From CAVYXK01 sp963772445 (GTDB taxonomy: Bacteria; Pseudomonadota; Alphaproteobacteria; Acetobacterales; Acetobacteraceae), in assembly GCA_963772445.1 (NCBI GenBank), contig CAVYXK010000013.1, positions 186,001 to 250,000 on the forward strand: a DNA stretch of 64,000 nt. Reading direction: 5' to 3'. The position numbers and the translations under genes were made by a program. Position 1 is the stretch's first letter. Each line of letters opens with the position of its first letter. Shown here piece after piece: positions 28,907 to 37,437 of the stretch. The notes beneath the pieces are model-generated. The model was not told the DNA's origin, did no database searches, and saw nothing but the letters and a program-made list of their open reading frames with translations.

Positions 28907-29712
28907 TCGCTCTCGCTCGGGCGCAGCTTCTCACGCGGCAATTGGGGCGCCGGATTTCGCTCTGCCAGCATTCGAAGGCCGTCCAGGGTCAGGTCGGGCT
29001 CGATCCGCTCGATGACGAGGGTGCCTTCCGCGAACAGGGGCGCCAAGCCGCCGGTCGCAATCACTTTCATGGGCGCGCCGTACTCGGCCTTGATCCGGGC
29101 GACAAGCCCCTCGATCAGCCCGACATAGCCCCAGTAAATACCGGATTGCATGGCGGGGACGGTCGAGCGGCCGATCACGGCTTGCGGGCGGCCGATGCCG
29201 ATACGCGGCAATCGCGCCGCCGCATGGTGCAGGGCTTCAATCGAAAGATTGATCCCGGGCGCGATCACACCGCCGAGATAGGCGCCGTCCTGGTCCACGA
29301 TGTCGAACGTGGTCGCGGTGCCAAAATCCACGACGATGAGCGGTCCGCCGAAGCGCCGGTGCCCAGCCAACGAGTTCAATAGCCGATCCGCGCCCACTTC
29401 TTCAGGGTTATCCACTTTGATCTCGAACCCCCAGTCGAGGGAGGCGCGGGCGATGAGCGGCTCTATCATGAACCAGTCGCGACAGAGGCGCCGCAAATGG
29501 TAGAGCGCAGCGGGCACGACGGTGCCGATCACGGCGGCGGAGACTGCGTCGCGCTTTACTCCGGCGCGGTCCAGCAAGGCCAGCAACCAGACTGCGTATT
29601 CGTCGGACGTGCGCTGGGCGTCGGTGCGGATACGCCAGTTGCCGCGCCAGCTTCCACGGTCGTGCACCGCGAATACCACGTTGGTATTGCCGGCATCCAC
29701 TACGAGCAGCAT
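28903..29712 (-). CDS. coaX: Type III pantothenate kinase
   Basis: A 269-residue kinase that makes 4'-phosphopantothenate, the first step of coenzyme A synthesis, insensitive to CoA feedback in this class. MLLVVDAGNTNVVFAVHD is the ASKHA phosphate-1 motif. PEEVGADRLLNSLAGHRRFGGPLIVVDFGTATTFD carries the pantothenate and Asp catalytic residues, and GGVIAPGINLS is the third motif. The start MLLVVDAG is exact. A family B repeat arm and a reverse-transcriptase remnant lie just upstream. The biotin ligase birA gene often found at this place is not present in the window. Confidence 0.93.
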   Translation of the reverse strand: MLLVVDAGNTNVVFAVHDRGSWRGNWRIRTDAQRTSDEYAVWLLALLDRAGVKRDAVSAAVIGTVVPAALYHLRRLCRDWFMIEPLIARASLDWGFEIKVDNPEEVGADRLLNSLAGHRRFGGPLIVVDFGTATTFDIVDQDGAYLGGVIAPGINLSIEALHHAAARLPRIGIGRPQAVIGRSTVPAMQSGIYWGYVGLIEGLVARIKAEYGAPMKVIATGGLAPLFAEGTLVIERIEPDLTLDGLRMLAERNPAPQLPREKLRPSESE

Positions 29713-29745
29713 CTGGGAGGTCCTGCGCGAATTTGGTGTGGAAAG

Positions 29746-29775
29746 GGTTCACACGGAGGGCCGCGGAGAATCCAG
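29746..29775. repeat. Half copy of family B repeat
   Basis: Only the left arm ggttcacacggagggccgcggaga is present. The sequence then changes to the reverse-transcriptase remnant, as if the repeat had been cut by that insertion. Confidence 0.6.
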
Positions 29776-29793
29776 TCGCGGTAGGGACGCGCA

Positions 29794-30048
29794 TTACTGC
29801 GCGCCCCCCGCGCAGAACCGTACGTGCGGCTTTCCCCCATACGGCTCCCACCTCGGGTGTGTGAGGACGCGAGGTCGCGGCAGATAGTCATTGGCGAGCT
29901 CCACGATCCGTTTCCACGTCGTGCGATCCCGGTTCCCGCGCCGTTGCATGGCGCGCTGCCAGAGCCGGACGACATGGTACCAGAACGCTCCGATCGCGGC
30001 ACTGTTGGTCGGCACGCGTGGTAGTTGAAGAAGCCTCTGACCACCTGC
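29794..30048 (-). pseudogene. C-terminal fragment of a group II intron reverse transcriptase/maturase
   Basis: The last 84 or so residues of a group II intron-encoded protein remain. QVVRGFFNYHA begins the X/maturase domain. After a one-base frameshift near 30012 it continues as VPTNSAAIGAFWYHVVRLWQRA and TTWKRIVELANDYLPRPRVLTHPRWEPYGGKPHVRFCAGG, a characteristic C-terminus. Everything upstream (the polymerase fingers and palm) is lost. It is a dead remnant between coaX and the CDF gene. Confidence 0.75.
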
Positions 30049-30187
30049 CCCAGCCCCCTTCCGCACGGCCGCAAGGGGAGGGGGCTAGGGGGCTTCCCCA
30101 GCGAGGCACCCTGCCGCCAGGCCCGACGACCTCGTGCGACAAGAGCGGCCGTTTCCGGTCTGGCTGAACCTGCTTTAGCCTGTCCGG

Positions 30188-31099
30188 GTGGCGCACCATC
30201 ACCACCCCCACGAGGCTCAGGCCCCGGCGCCGGCTGGCCGAGCCTTCGCTGTCGGCGTGACGCTGAACGCGGGCTTCGTGCTGGCGGAGGTGGCCGGCGG
30301 CTTGGCGGCCAACTCGGTGGCGCTGCTGGCGGACGCGGTGCACAACCTGGGCGACGTTCTCGGACTGCTGCTGGCCTGGGGCGCGACCTGGCTCGGACGG
30401 CGGCCGCCCGCCGCGCGCCGCACCTATGGGTGGGGACGCAGCTCCATCCTGGCGGCGCTGGTGAATGCCGCCGTCCTGCTGATCAGCGTTGGTGCGATCG
30501 GCGTGGAGGCGGTCCGGCGCCTTGCCTCGCCCCAGCCGGTCGCCACTTTGCCGGTGATCGCAATTGCCGGCGCCGGCATCGTGATCAACGGCGTGACCGC
30601 GCTGTTGTTCGCGCGCGGCCGGGCAAGCGATCTGAGCATTCGCGCGACATTTCTGCACATGGCAAGCGATGCCGGCCTGTCCTTCGGCGTCGTCGTGGCG
30701 GCGGTGTTGATCCGCATCACCGATTGGCTGTGGCTCGATCCGGCGGCGAGCCTCGTGCTCGTTGTGGCGATCACCTGGGGCACCTGGGGGCTGCTGCGCG
30801 AGAGTGTCGATCTGGCTATGGACGCAGTGCCGGAGGGCGTCTCGCGCGAGGAGGTACAGAATTACCTCGCCGGACTGCCGGGCGTGTCGGAAGTCCACGA
30901 TTTGCATATCTGGGCGCTGAGCACGACCGAGACCGCGCTGACCGCGCACTTGGTTTGCCGCGACGATGTGGACCGGCGACGCTTGCATGAGCTATCGGCC
31001 GAATTGCAGGCGTGCTTCGGGATCGGGCACGCGACAATACAGGCGGAAACGGAAACAGAGGCGGAACTCTGTCGACTCCGGCCTGATAGTGTCATATGA
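30188..31099 (+). CDS. Cation diffusion facilitator (Zn/Co/Cd exporter, CzcD type)
   Basis: A 303-residue inner-membrane antiporter that exports divalent metals in exchange for protons. After a His-rich start (AHHHHPHE) there are six membrane segments. The metal site is HNLGD in segment 2 and HMASD in segment 5, the HxxxD pair usual for Zn transporters. The C-terminal cytosolic domain has LPGVSEVHDLHIWALSTTETALTAHL. The start is a GTG at 30188; there is no better ATG. It stands alone after the reverse-transcriptase remnant, and no metal regulator is adjacent. Confidence 0.88.
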   Translation: MAHHHHPHEAQAPAPAGRAFAVGVTLNAGFVLAEVAGGLAANSVALLADAVHNLGDVLGLLLAWGATWLGRRPPAARRTYGWGRSSILAALVNAAVLLISVGAIGVEAVRRLASPQPVATLPVIAIAGAGIVINGVTALLFARGRASDLSIRATFLHMASDAGLSFGVVVAAVLIRITDWLWLDPAASLVLVVAITWGTWGLLRESVDLAMDAVPEGVSREEVQNYLAGLPGVSEVHDLHIWALSTTETALTAHLVCRDDVDRRRLHELSAELQACFGIGHATIQAETETEAELCRLRPDSVI

Positions 31100-31179
31100 T
31101 GCTACTTCTGTCATCCTCTATTGCGCATGAAAGTATTGTGACAGAAGCTTGATCTGGGCCTCGGCACGCCCATCCGGCC

Positions 31180-31204
31180 GCCGCGTGGGCCTGGCCCACG
31201 CGGC
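31180..31204. terminator. Perfect 25-bp palindrome downstream of the CDF gene
   Basis: GCCGCGTGGGCC, one base, then GGCCCACGCGGC. It lies 80 bp after the CDF stop and could act as a terminator stem, though no T-run follows. The same GCCGCGTGG wording occurs in the 17324-17368 hairpin. Confidence 0.4.
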
Positions 31205-31258
31205 ACAGAACTCAGCCCGCGATTTTCGGCTGCTACAGGCATTTTTCTGTCCTTCCGC

Positions 31259-31453
31259 TCAGTATTCCTGGCGCGTGGGCCGGAACAGGATTTCGTTGAT
31301 GTCCACATCATCCGGCTGGACCACCTCAAGGGCTCGCACGGCATGTTTGGTGGCCGCATAAACGGCGAAGCCAGGCCCGACCTTATGGTCGGCCACAGAA
31401 GAGACGTTTGCATCCAAGCCCGATGGCAGAGATCTCGAGGCTGCTGTTTCCAA
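31259..31453 (-). pseudogene. Short-chain dehydrogenase/reductase remnant with internal deletion
   Basis: The readable part NVSSVADHKVGPGFAVYAATKHAVRAL is the SDR catalytic region with the YxxxK motif (YAATK). It then jumps straight to QPDDVDINEILFRPTRQEY, the usual C-terminal end of this SDR group. About 50 codons between them, including the substrate loop, are missing, and the NAD-binding N-terminus is absent. The stop is intact. It lies next to a cupin gene with which such SDRs are often paired. Confidence 0.65.
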
Positions 31454-31516
31454 GTTTGCGCTTCTGCATCTGCTGAGTCATGCCTTTGAATTACAGATTG
31501 GAGCAGTCGCGACCGT

Positions 31517-31912
31517 TCATCTGCGATATTGCTCGTCGCTCACCTTTTCCATCCAATCGACGACCTGGCCGTTCAGCGCTTCCTGAATGGCGATATGGGT
31601 CATTGCTGTGGTTGGCGTGGCGCCGTGCCAGTGCTTCTCGCCCGGCGAGAACCAGATCACGTCGCCCGGCCGGATTTCCTCCACCGGTCCGCCCTCGCGT
31701 TGGACCCAGCCGCAGCCGGCCAAGACGATCAACGTCTGACCCAGTGGATGCGTATGCCAAGCGGTCCGGGCGCCGGGCTCGAACGTGACACTGGCGCCCC
31801 GAACACGTGCCGGATCTGGCGCCTGGAACAGCGGGTCGATACGGACAGAGCCGGTGAAATAGTCCGCGGGTCCCTTGCCGGACGGTCGTGAGCCGCTTCG
31901 CATGATCTCCAT
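31517..31912 (-). CDS. Cupin-domain protein (mandelonitrile-lyase-like cupin)
   Basis: A 131-residue single cupin. TAWHTHPLGQTLIVLAGCGWVQ is cupin motif 1, with two His and a Gln-Glu position. PGDVIWFSPGEKHWHGA is motif 2 with the third His. It resembles small Mn-binding cupins annotated as hydroxynitrile lyases or carboxymuconolactone-associated cupins; the real substrate is unknown. The start MEIMRSGSRPSGKGP is typical for the group. It is on the same strand as DUF2255 and DUF1127 genes, 45 bp after the former. Confidence 0.8.
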   Translation of the reverse strand: MEIMRSGSRPSGKGPADYFTGSVRIDPLFQAPDPARVRGASVTFEPGARTAWHTHPLGQTLIVLAGCGWVQREGGPVEEIRPGDVIWFSPGEKHWHGATPTTAMTHIAIQEALNGQVVDWMEKVSDEQYRR

Positions 31913-31957
31913 TGTTTCATTGCTCCATCTTGTTGGGACAGTCAGTGTGGGTCGGGG

Positions 31958-32320
31958 TCAGCGCGGTTCGAGCCGCAGCGTGGTCGGCAAGATATCGGAG
32001 CGTACCATCTCCTGCGCATGACTGCTCGGCTGGTACTTCCTCAGGAATTCGCGGCTGGCCCGGGCGACCGCAGCGGGTTCGCTCGCCGGGATCGCCTGCA
32101 CCGCCAACCGGCGGCCGCCAAACTCCAGCGTGGCGGGCCCGCCCGCCGCGAGGTCCGTGTACCAACGCCCCTTGGTGCCGAGCCACGAACGCACGAAGAC
32201 GTCGGCGTCGGCGACCACCACCCAGATCACGACGGCGCTCTTGGGGTGCTTCTCGGTCCGGATCGCGACCTCCTGCACGTCGTGCAGTTCGTGCAGGGTG
32301 TCTGCATCGAAATTCGTCAT
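31958..32320 (-). CDS. DUF2255 family protein
   Basis: A 120-residue protein of the DUF2255 type, related in fold to flavin- or F420-binding split-barrel proteins. Key stretches are VAIRTEKHPKSAVVIWVVVADADVFVRSWLGTKGRWYTDLAAG and then ATLEFGGRRLAVQAIP. The pattern of basic residues and RSWLG-GRWY is what marks the family. No reaction is established. It starts at ATG 32320 with ggagacc upstream and could form an operon with the cupin gene. An F420-like cofactor link is speculation, but an F420 locus does exist in this window. Confidence 0.75.
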   Translation of the reverse strand: MTNFDADTLHELHDVQEVAIRTEKHPKSAVVIWVVVADADVFVRSWLGTKGRWYTDLAAGGPATLEFGGRRLAVQAIPASEPAAVARASREFLRKYQPSSHAQEMVRSDILPTTLRLEPR

Positions 32321-32428
32321 GGCTTGGTCTCCCCGCAGCGTCGGAAGCCCGTCGTGCTGCGGCCGGTTGTCTCGCCGTAATCTAGAACCTGCATCTGTTG
32401 GGGATTACCCGCTTTGGTCCGCAGACGC

Positions 32429-32869
32429 TTATGATCTAGGCTCATCAGTGCCGCGGCGCCTCAAACCAGGCGTCGCATCCTCTGCCAGCATGGAACCGAC
32501 GTTACCGCGCGCCAAGAGTGACGCGAACCGGCCCGGTGCCTCAGCACAGGGCCGGTGCCCCGCGCTTAATCCTCTGCGCGACTTGTATTCATGCGTAAAA
32601 TTCGGATCGAAGAGGCAACTCACGTCGTGTCGGTTGATGCCGATGTCCGCCAATTCGCCGTCGGACATTGCAGCCAGCTCGCTGCTTTCGGCGCCCCGGG
32701 CGAGCGCCGTCTGCAAACGGGCGCCAAGGGCTTCGACGAGGCGGGCGAACGGGCCCCGGCGTGGCGGCGGAAGCTGTGGTGCGTAGTCGGCGTCATCCCA
32801 AGTGGTGTGATAGGACAACATGTTCGGAAGCTCGAACTTCAAGCTGTCCCTAGAGGTATGGGCAGTCAT
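32429..32869 (-). CDS. DUF1127 (YjiS-like) domain protein
   Basis: A 146-residue protein if started at ATG 32869. The DUF1127 segment is at about residues 50-85: ARLVEALGARLQTALARGAE, then LAAMSDGELADIGINRHDV, the usual Arg-rich helix pair. DUF1127 proteins are mostly small and some bind RNA or affect phosphate and carbon metabolism; here the flanks are longer and of low complexity. The frame can be extended to 32932. The extra residues MEINRIGAQPSGKGS match the start of the nearby cupin, suggesting a cupin 5' fragment fused in frame. Confidence 0.65.
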   Translation of the reverse strand: MTAHTSRDSLKFELPNMLSYHTTWDDADYAPQLPPPRRGPFARLVEALGARLQTALARGAESSELAAMSDGELADIGINRHDVSCLFDPNFTHEYKSRRGLSAGHRPCAEAPGRFASLLARGNVGSMLAEDATPGLRRRGTDEPRS

Positions 32870-33056
32870 GGGTGTTGAGGATCCTTTGCCAGAGGGCTGT
32901 GCGCCAATACGATTGATCTCCATGGTATCCACCGTCGTTGTTGGAGTCGGAATGCTTCCGGCATTTTCTGCCTTGCCGACGGTGACCTATTTAGCGCCGC
33001 CCCTACTATGCGATTAGATGCTAAGATGCGTATAGGCTTATGAGCGAACTTCACCA

Positions 33057-33974
33057 ATGCCACGCGAAAACTTCAATGACCTGCTCGCCTTCCTCGCGGT
33101 CGCAAGGGAGCGCAGTTTCACCAGGGCGGCAGCGAAGCTCGGTGTTTCGCAGTCGGCGCTCAGTCACACCATCCGTGGACTTGAAGAACGGCTTGGTCTC
33201 CGGCTGCTGACCCGCACCACGCGCAGCGTCTCGCCAACCGAAGCCGGTGAACGTCTGCTTCAGACCCTGGGCCCTCGGTTTGAGGAGATCGACGCCGAGC
33301 TTGCGGCCTTAAGCGAGCTTCGGGAGAAGCCCGCCGGCACGATTCGGATCACCGCCACAGATTATGCGGCCGACATGATCCTCTGGCCGAAACTCACGAA
33401 ATTCCTGCAGCAGTATCCGGACATCAAAGTCGAGATCATCATCGACTATGGCCTGACCGACATCGTCACCCAACGTTTCGATGCTGGCGTGCGAAGCGGG
33501 GAGCAAGTGGCGAAGGACATGATCGCCGTGCGTGTCGGGCCAGACATGCGCATGGCGGTCGTGGGAGCTCCGTCGTATTTCGCGAAGCGGGCACCGCCAA
33601 AGCGGCCGCAGGACCTGGTCGGTCACAACTGCATCAATCTGCGCCTGTCCACCTATGGCGGGCTGTACGCCTGGGAGTTCGAGAGAGGCAAACGTGAGCT
33701 GAGGGTTCACGTAGAAGGCCAGCTCGTCTTCAATGGCACTTTCCAGATGCTCAATGCAGCCCTGGCCGGATTCGGCTTGGCCTATGTGCCGGAGGACCTG
33801 GCGCAGCCCCATCTCGCCACAGGTCGTCTCGATCGGGTGCTTGAAGACTGGTGTCCTACCTTTTCGGGATACCATCTCTACTACCCAAGCCGGCGCCAGC
33901 TCTCGCCGGCCTTTGCCCTGCTCGTCGATGCGCTTCGCTACCGCGACGCCCGAAAGGCGTTGCAAAATTCTTGA
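33057..33974 (+). CDS. LysR-family transcriptional regulator
   Basis: A 305-residue regulator. The winged helix-turn-helix lies at residues 4-63: FNDLLAFLAVARERSFTRAAAKLGVSQSALSHTIRGLEERLGLRLL, followed by TRTTRSVSPTEAGERLL. The remainder is the periplasmic-binding-protein-like effector domain, with VEIIIDYGLTDIVTQRFDAGVRSGE. It is close to the AaeR/PtxR-like branch that often sits divergent to SDR/cupin genes. Here it is divergent from the DUF1127/cupin-start region, with 125 bp between the longest frames. It may control that side or the hydrolase-monooxygenase pair downstream. Confidence 0.88.
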   Translation: MPRENFNDLLAFLAVARERSFTRAAAKLGVSQSALSHTIRGLEERLGLRLLTRTTRSVSPTEAGERLLQTLGPRFEEIDAELAALSELREKPAGTIRITATDYAADMILWPKLTKFLQQYPDIKVEIIIDYGLTDIVTQRFDAGVRSGEQVAKDMIAVRVGPDMRMAVVGAPSYFAKRAPPKRPQDLVGHNCINLRLSTYGGLYAWEFERGKRELRVHVEGQLVFNGTFQMLNAALAGFGLAYVPEDLAQPHLATGRLDRVLEDWCPTFSGYHLYYPSRRQLSPAFALLVDALRYRDARKALQNS

Positions 33975-34122
33975 CTCGCACCACGTGCTAAAAGCCGAAG
34001 GACGGCTTTCCACCTTTGCGGAAATTCAAACTGGCCCACAACCCGGGGCAGCGCCAGATTGGACAAGTGCGGCTACTGGTGAGTATCCTCGCGCGGCGGC
34101 ACGGCGTTCATCAGGGGGACGC

Positions 34123-34908
34123 ATGACGGCAAGCGCGGCCTGGACCGATACGGCGATCACAGTGGCCGGGACGAAAATGCATGTCTCGAGCGCCGGCAGC
34201 GGCCGTCCGCTTCTCGTGCTACATCATGACATCGGCACGCCGGACGGACTGCCGTTCTATGACAAGCTCGCGCAGCACTGCACCCTCCTGCTTCCGCACC
34301 ACCCGGGGTGGGGCCGGTCGGAACGACCGCAATGGCTGCGCAGCGTGCGCGACGTCGCTGCGATGTACCAGTGGCTGCTGGCTGAGCTCGGGACCCACGA
34401 GTGCTCGGTGGTCGGGCTCGGCTTCGGCGGCTGGATCGCGGCCGAGATGGCATCGTTGTCGCCGCGGCAGTTCCATCGGCTGGTGCTGGTCGGCGCGCAC
34501 GGCATCAAGCCGCCCGAGGGCGACATCCTGGACCAGGCGATCATTAGCTACGTCGCCTATCCGCAGGCGGGATTCCATAACCTGGATGCGTTTCGTGCCA
34601 CCTTTGGTGACGTCTCCACCGACCACCTCGAGCAGTGGGATATCGCCCGCGAGATGTGCTTCCGCATCGCCTGGAAGCCCTACATGTATAGCCAGACATT
34701 GCCGCATCTGCTGGGCGGCATTCGCAGCCCCGCCCTGGTGGTGTGGGGCGACGACGACCGGATCGTCCCCCGCAGCGCCGGCGACGTATATGCCAACGCG
34801 CTGCGCGACGCGCGGCTGGAGATCGTCCGCGACTGCGGACATTTCGTCGATATGGAGAAGCCGGACGAGCTGGCGACGCTCGTCCTCTCCTTCGTGACCA
34901 CGAGTTAA
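34123..34908 (+). CDS. Alpha/beta-fold hydrolase homologue lacking the nucleophile Ser
   Basis: A 261-residue protein with the alpha/beta hydrolase layout: LLVLHHDIGTPDG (oxyanion loop), HHPGWGRSERPQ, the nucleophile elbow VVGLGFGGWIAAE, WGDDDRIVPRSAG (acid) and CGHFVDMEKPDELATLV (His). In the elbow the usual Ser is Gly (residue 100), so ordinary ester hydrolysis is unlikely. It might be a lyase, a decarboxylase-like enzyme or a non-catalytic partner. The start is ATG 34123 after caggggga. It is 28 bp from the monooxygenase gene that follows, which suggests a joint pathway. Confidence 0.8.
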   Translation: MTASAAWTDTAITVAGTKMHVSSAGSGRPLLVLHHDIGTPDGLPFYDKLAQHCTLLLPHHPGWGRSERPQWLRSVRDVAAMYQWLLAELGTHECSVVGLGFGGWIAAEMASLSPRQFHRLVLVGAHGIKPPEGDILDQAIISYVAYPQAGFHNLDAFRATFGDVSTDHLEQWDIAREMCFRIAWKPYMYSQTLPHLLGGIRSPALVVWGDDDRIVPRSAGDVYANALRDARLEIVRDCGHFVDMEKPDELATLVLSFVTTS

Positions 34909-34936
34909 CGGTCGTAACCGACCGAGGGAGCGCGCC

Positions 34937-36172
34937 ATGCACCTGATGTATTTCACCGAACAGCCAATGTCGGCGTACGATGCGAAGGAGGGGCTGAAAT
35001 ACGGCGCCACGGCGCTGACCTTCTCGAACTGGCATTTCGACCCAGTGGCCGGCAGCCGGCTCTACAATCAATACATCGAGGACTACATCTACGCCGAGGA
35101 ATGCGGCGCCGACGGCATCATGCTGAACGAGCACCACAATGCGCCGTTCTGCATGCAGGCCAAATGCAACGTGTTCGCCTCAATCCTGGCCGCGGTGACC
35201 AAGCGCGTGAAGATCGTGCTGCTGGGCAACCCGCTACCGCTGGCCGAAAACCCGGTGCGCCTCGCCGAAGAGCTGGCGATGATCGATATGATCAGCAAGG
35301 GACGGCTGGTATCGGGATTTGTGCGCGGCGGCGGACAGGAGCAGCTCGCGACCGGCGTGAATCCCGCCTATAACCGCGAGCGCTTCGAGGAGGCGCACGA
35401 CCTGGTCGTAAAGGCCTGGACACAGACTGGGCCGTTCCGTTGGGAAGGAACGCATTACCAGCATCGGGTGGTGAATCCCTGGGCCGTCCCGCTGCAAAAG
35501 CCCTATCCACGGGTGTGGATCCCCGGCGTATTGTCGAAAGAGACGGTGATCTGGGCGGCCCGGCACCGCTATCCCTACATTGCGCTGAACACGGCGATCG
35601 ACGCCACCCGGACGATCTGGGATCTGTATTCGAAATCGGCCGAGGAGGTTGGCTACACGGCAGGGCCGGAGAACTTTGGCTACCTGATCCGCGTCCATGT
35701 GCAGGACAACGAGGAGAAGGCGCTAAAGAACGCGCGGCAGTTCATGTGGATGCAGGGCGAGTTCACCGGCCTCGCGCACCCGGTCTGGGCCAACCCGTCC
35801 GGCTATTTTTCGCCGTCCGGTCGGCGCAGTTTCGTGGAGTTCGCCGTCGGGCGGGCGAAGAACCCACGCGGGCAGCCAACCTTCGAGGAGCAAGTGGCAA
35901 ACACGATGATCATCGCCGGTACGCCGGACCAGGTGATCGCCCGGCTAAAGATGCTGATCGAGCAGACGCGGCCCGGCATTATGGGATTGTGGGGAAACGA
36001 CGGCACCGTCAGTGCCGAGGACACGCGCACCTGCATCCGCTTGCTGTGCCAGGAGGTAATGCCGGCGATACGCGAGCACGGCAGGTCGCTGGGATTGAAA
36101 GATCCATTCGAGGCGGACGCGCCGGTCAGCATCGAGTATTCCCGCGACCTGCCGCGCGCCGCGGCGGAGTAG
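34937..36172 (+). CDS. LLM-class flavin-dependent oxidoreductase
   Basis: A 411-residue bacterial-luciferase-fold oxidoreductase. MHLMYFTEQPMSAYD at the start, GADGIMLNEHHNAPFCMQAKCNVFASILAA, and NPLPLAENPVRLAEELAMIDMISKGRLVSGFVRGGGQEQ carry the typical flavin-binding and barrel segments. The late AGTPDQVIARLKML segment is also usual. It probably uses FMNH2 with oxygen; F420 use is less likely from the motif set, but this cannot be settled by eye. It forms a probable operon with the hydrolase-like gene upstream. No flavin reductase is adjacent. Confidence 0.85.
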   Translation: MHLMYFTEQPMSAYDAKEGLKYGATALTFSNWHFDPVAGSRLYNQYIEDYIYAEECGADGIMLNEHHNAPFCMQAKCNVFASILAAVTKRVKIVLLGNPLPLAENPVRLAEELAMIDMISKGRLVSGFVRGGGQEQLATGVNPAYNRERFEEAHDLVVKAWTQTGPFRWEGTHYQHRVVNPWAVPLQKPYPRVWIPGVLSKETVIWAARHRYPYIALNTAIDATRTIWDLYSKSAEEVGYTAGPENFGYLIRVHVQDNEEKALKNARQFMWMQGEFTGLAHPVWANPSGYFSPSGRRSFVEFAVGRAKNPRGQPTFEEQVANTMIIAGTPDQVIARLKMLIEQTRPGIMGLWGNDGTVSAEDTRTCIRLLCQEVMPAIREHGRSLGLKDPFEADAPVSIEYSRDLPRAAAE

Positions 36173-36196
36173 GGCGGAAGCGAAGCGCATTCCGCC
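36173..36196. terminator. Bidirectional terminator-like hairpin between convergent genes
   Basis: GGCGGAAGCG and CGCATTCCGCC pair across a short loop directly after the monooxygenase stop and just before the metC end. No long T-run is present. Confidence 0.4.
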
Positions 36197-36206
36197 ACTC
36201 CGCACT

Positions 36207-37436
36207 CTATTCCGTATCTGCAACTATGGCCGGGAATTCCCGCATGATCCCGAGCTCCCGCTCGAGATCTGCAATCAGATCGTCTGGATCCTCCAGCCCG
36301 ATATGCAGCCGCACCAGCGGCCCCTCGAACTGCCCGGAACCCGCGGTGCGGGTGACGAACCCAGTGGTCGGCAACGCCAGGCTCTCATACCCACCCCAGG
36401 ACGCACCAATCCCGAACAACTCCAATCCTTCAGCGAAGGCGTGCGTTGCCTCGACGCTGAACCGCGGCTGAAACTCAACGCCGAACAAGCTGCACGCCCC
36501 GGTGAAATCACGTTTCCACAACTCGTGTCCCGGCGCTCCTGGCAGCGCCGGATGCAGCACCTGCTTGACCTCGGGCCGCGTTCGCAACCAATGCGCCACC
36601 TGGATGCCCGCCTCCATCTGCGCCGCCAGCCGCACGCCCAGAGTGCGCACCCCGCGCAGGCACAGCCAACAGTCGTCGGGACTTGCATACTGACCAAGCG
36701 CGCTCGCCGTCCCGCGTAACCGCTGCCAGTCGGCGTCCGAGTTCACCGTGATGCTGCCGATCAGAAGATCGGAATGCCCGCCCGGATACTTGGTCAGCGC
36801 CTGGATCGACACATCGACCCCATGCCGGAACGGCTGGAAAAAATGGATGCCCCACGTGTTGTCCATCAGCACCTTCGCCCCGCGCGTATGCGCCGCCCGG
36901 GCAAGCGCCGGCACGTCCTGTACCTCGAATGTGTGGCTTCCAGGGCTTTCGACGTACACTACCTTGGTATTCGGTCGCATCAGGTCGGCGATACCCGCCT
37001 CGTCGATCTCTGGATGGTAGAACGTCGTCTCGATGCCGAAGCGCGGCAGAGTACTGGTGGCGAAATTGCGCGCCGGCCCATACGCGCTGTCCGGCATCAG
37101 GCAATGCTCGCCGGAATTGAGGAAAGCGAGCAACGGCACCGTCACCGCGGCCAGGCCGGAGCCGACGATCTGGCAGCGCGTGCCGCCTTCGATTTCGGCG
37201 ATCGCATTTTCAAGCGCCCAATGCGTCTCGCTGCCGCCCAGCCCGTACGTAAGAACCTGTTCACCCCGCCGCGCGGCAAGCGCCCGTCGCTCCGCCATGG
37301 TCGGGTAGAGCACCGTAGAGCCGCGCAACAGCGGCGGGTTGACAAAGCCGTGCACGCGCTTGCCCGCCCGCCCGACATGCGACAGGCGGGTGCGGAAATG
37401 ATGCCCGGATTTGTCCCCCGGCGATTCGTCGGCCAT
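36207..37436 (-). CDS. metC: Cystathionine beta-lyase (PLP-dependent)
   Basis: A 409-residue Cys/Met-metabolism PLP enzyme that would cleave cystathionine to homocysteine, pyruvate and ammonia. PLP-binding Lys216 lies in SIQALTKYPGGHSD. GSGLAAVTVPLLAFLNSGEH binds the phosphate of PLP, and LMDNTWG and YGLGGSETHWALENAIAEIEGG are family segments. The start at ATG 37436 (MADESPGDKSG) follows sseA with almost no gap. A frame extension to 37523 lies wholly within sseA. It is the last gene of a run NUDIX-alaX-sseA-metC. MetC rather than a gamma-synthase is suggested by the N-terminal region. Confidence 0.87.
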   Translation of the reverse strand: MADESPGDKSGHHFRTRLSHVGRAGKRVHGFVNPPLLRGSTVLYPTMAERRALAARRGEQVLTYGLGGSETHWALENAIAEIEGGTRCQIVGSGLAAVTVPLLAFLNSGEHCLMPDSAYGPARNFATSTLPRFGIETTFYHPEIDEAGIADLMRPNTKVVYVESPGSHTFEVQDVPALARAAHTRGAKVLMDNTWGIHFFQPFRHGVDVSIQALTKYPGGHSDLLIGSITVNSDADWQRLRGTASALGQYASPDDCWLCLRGVRTLGVRLAAQMEAGIQVAHWLRTRPEVKQVLHPALPGAPGHELWKRDFTGACSLFGVEFQPRFSVEATHAFAEGLELFGIGASWGGYESLALPTTGFVTRTAGSGQFEGPLVRLHIGLEDPDDLIADLERELGIMREFPAIVADTE

Positions 37437-37437
37437 T

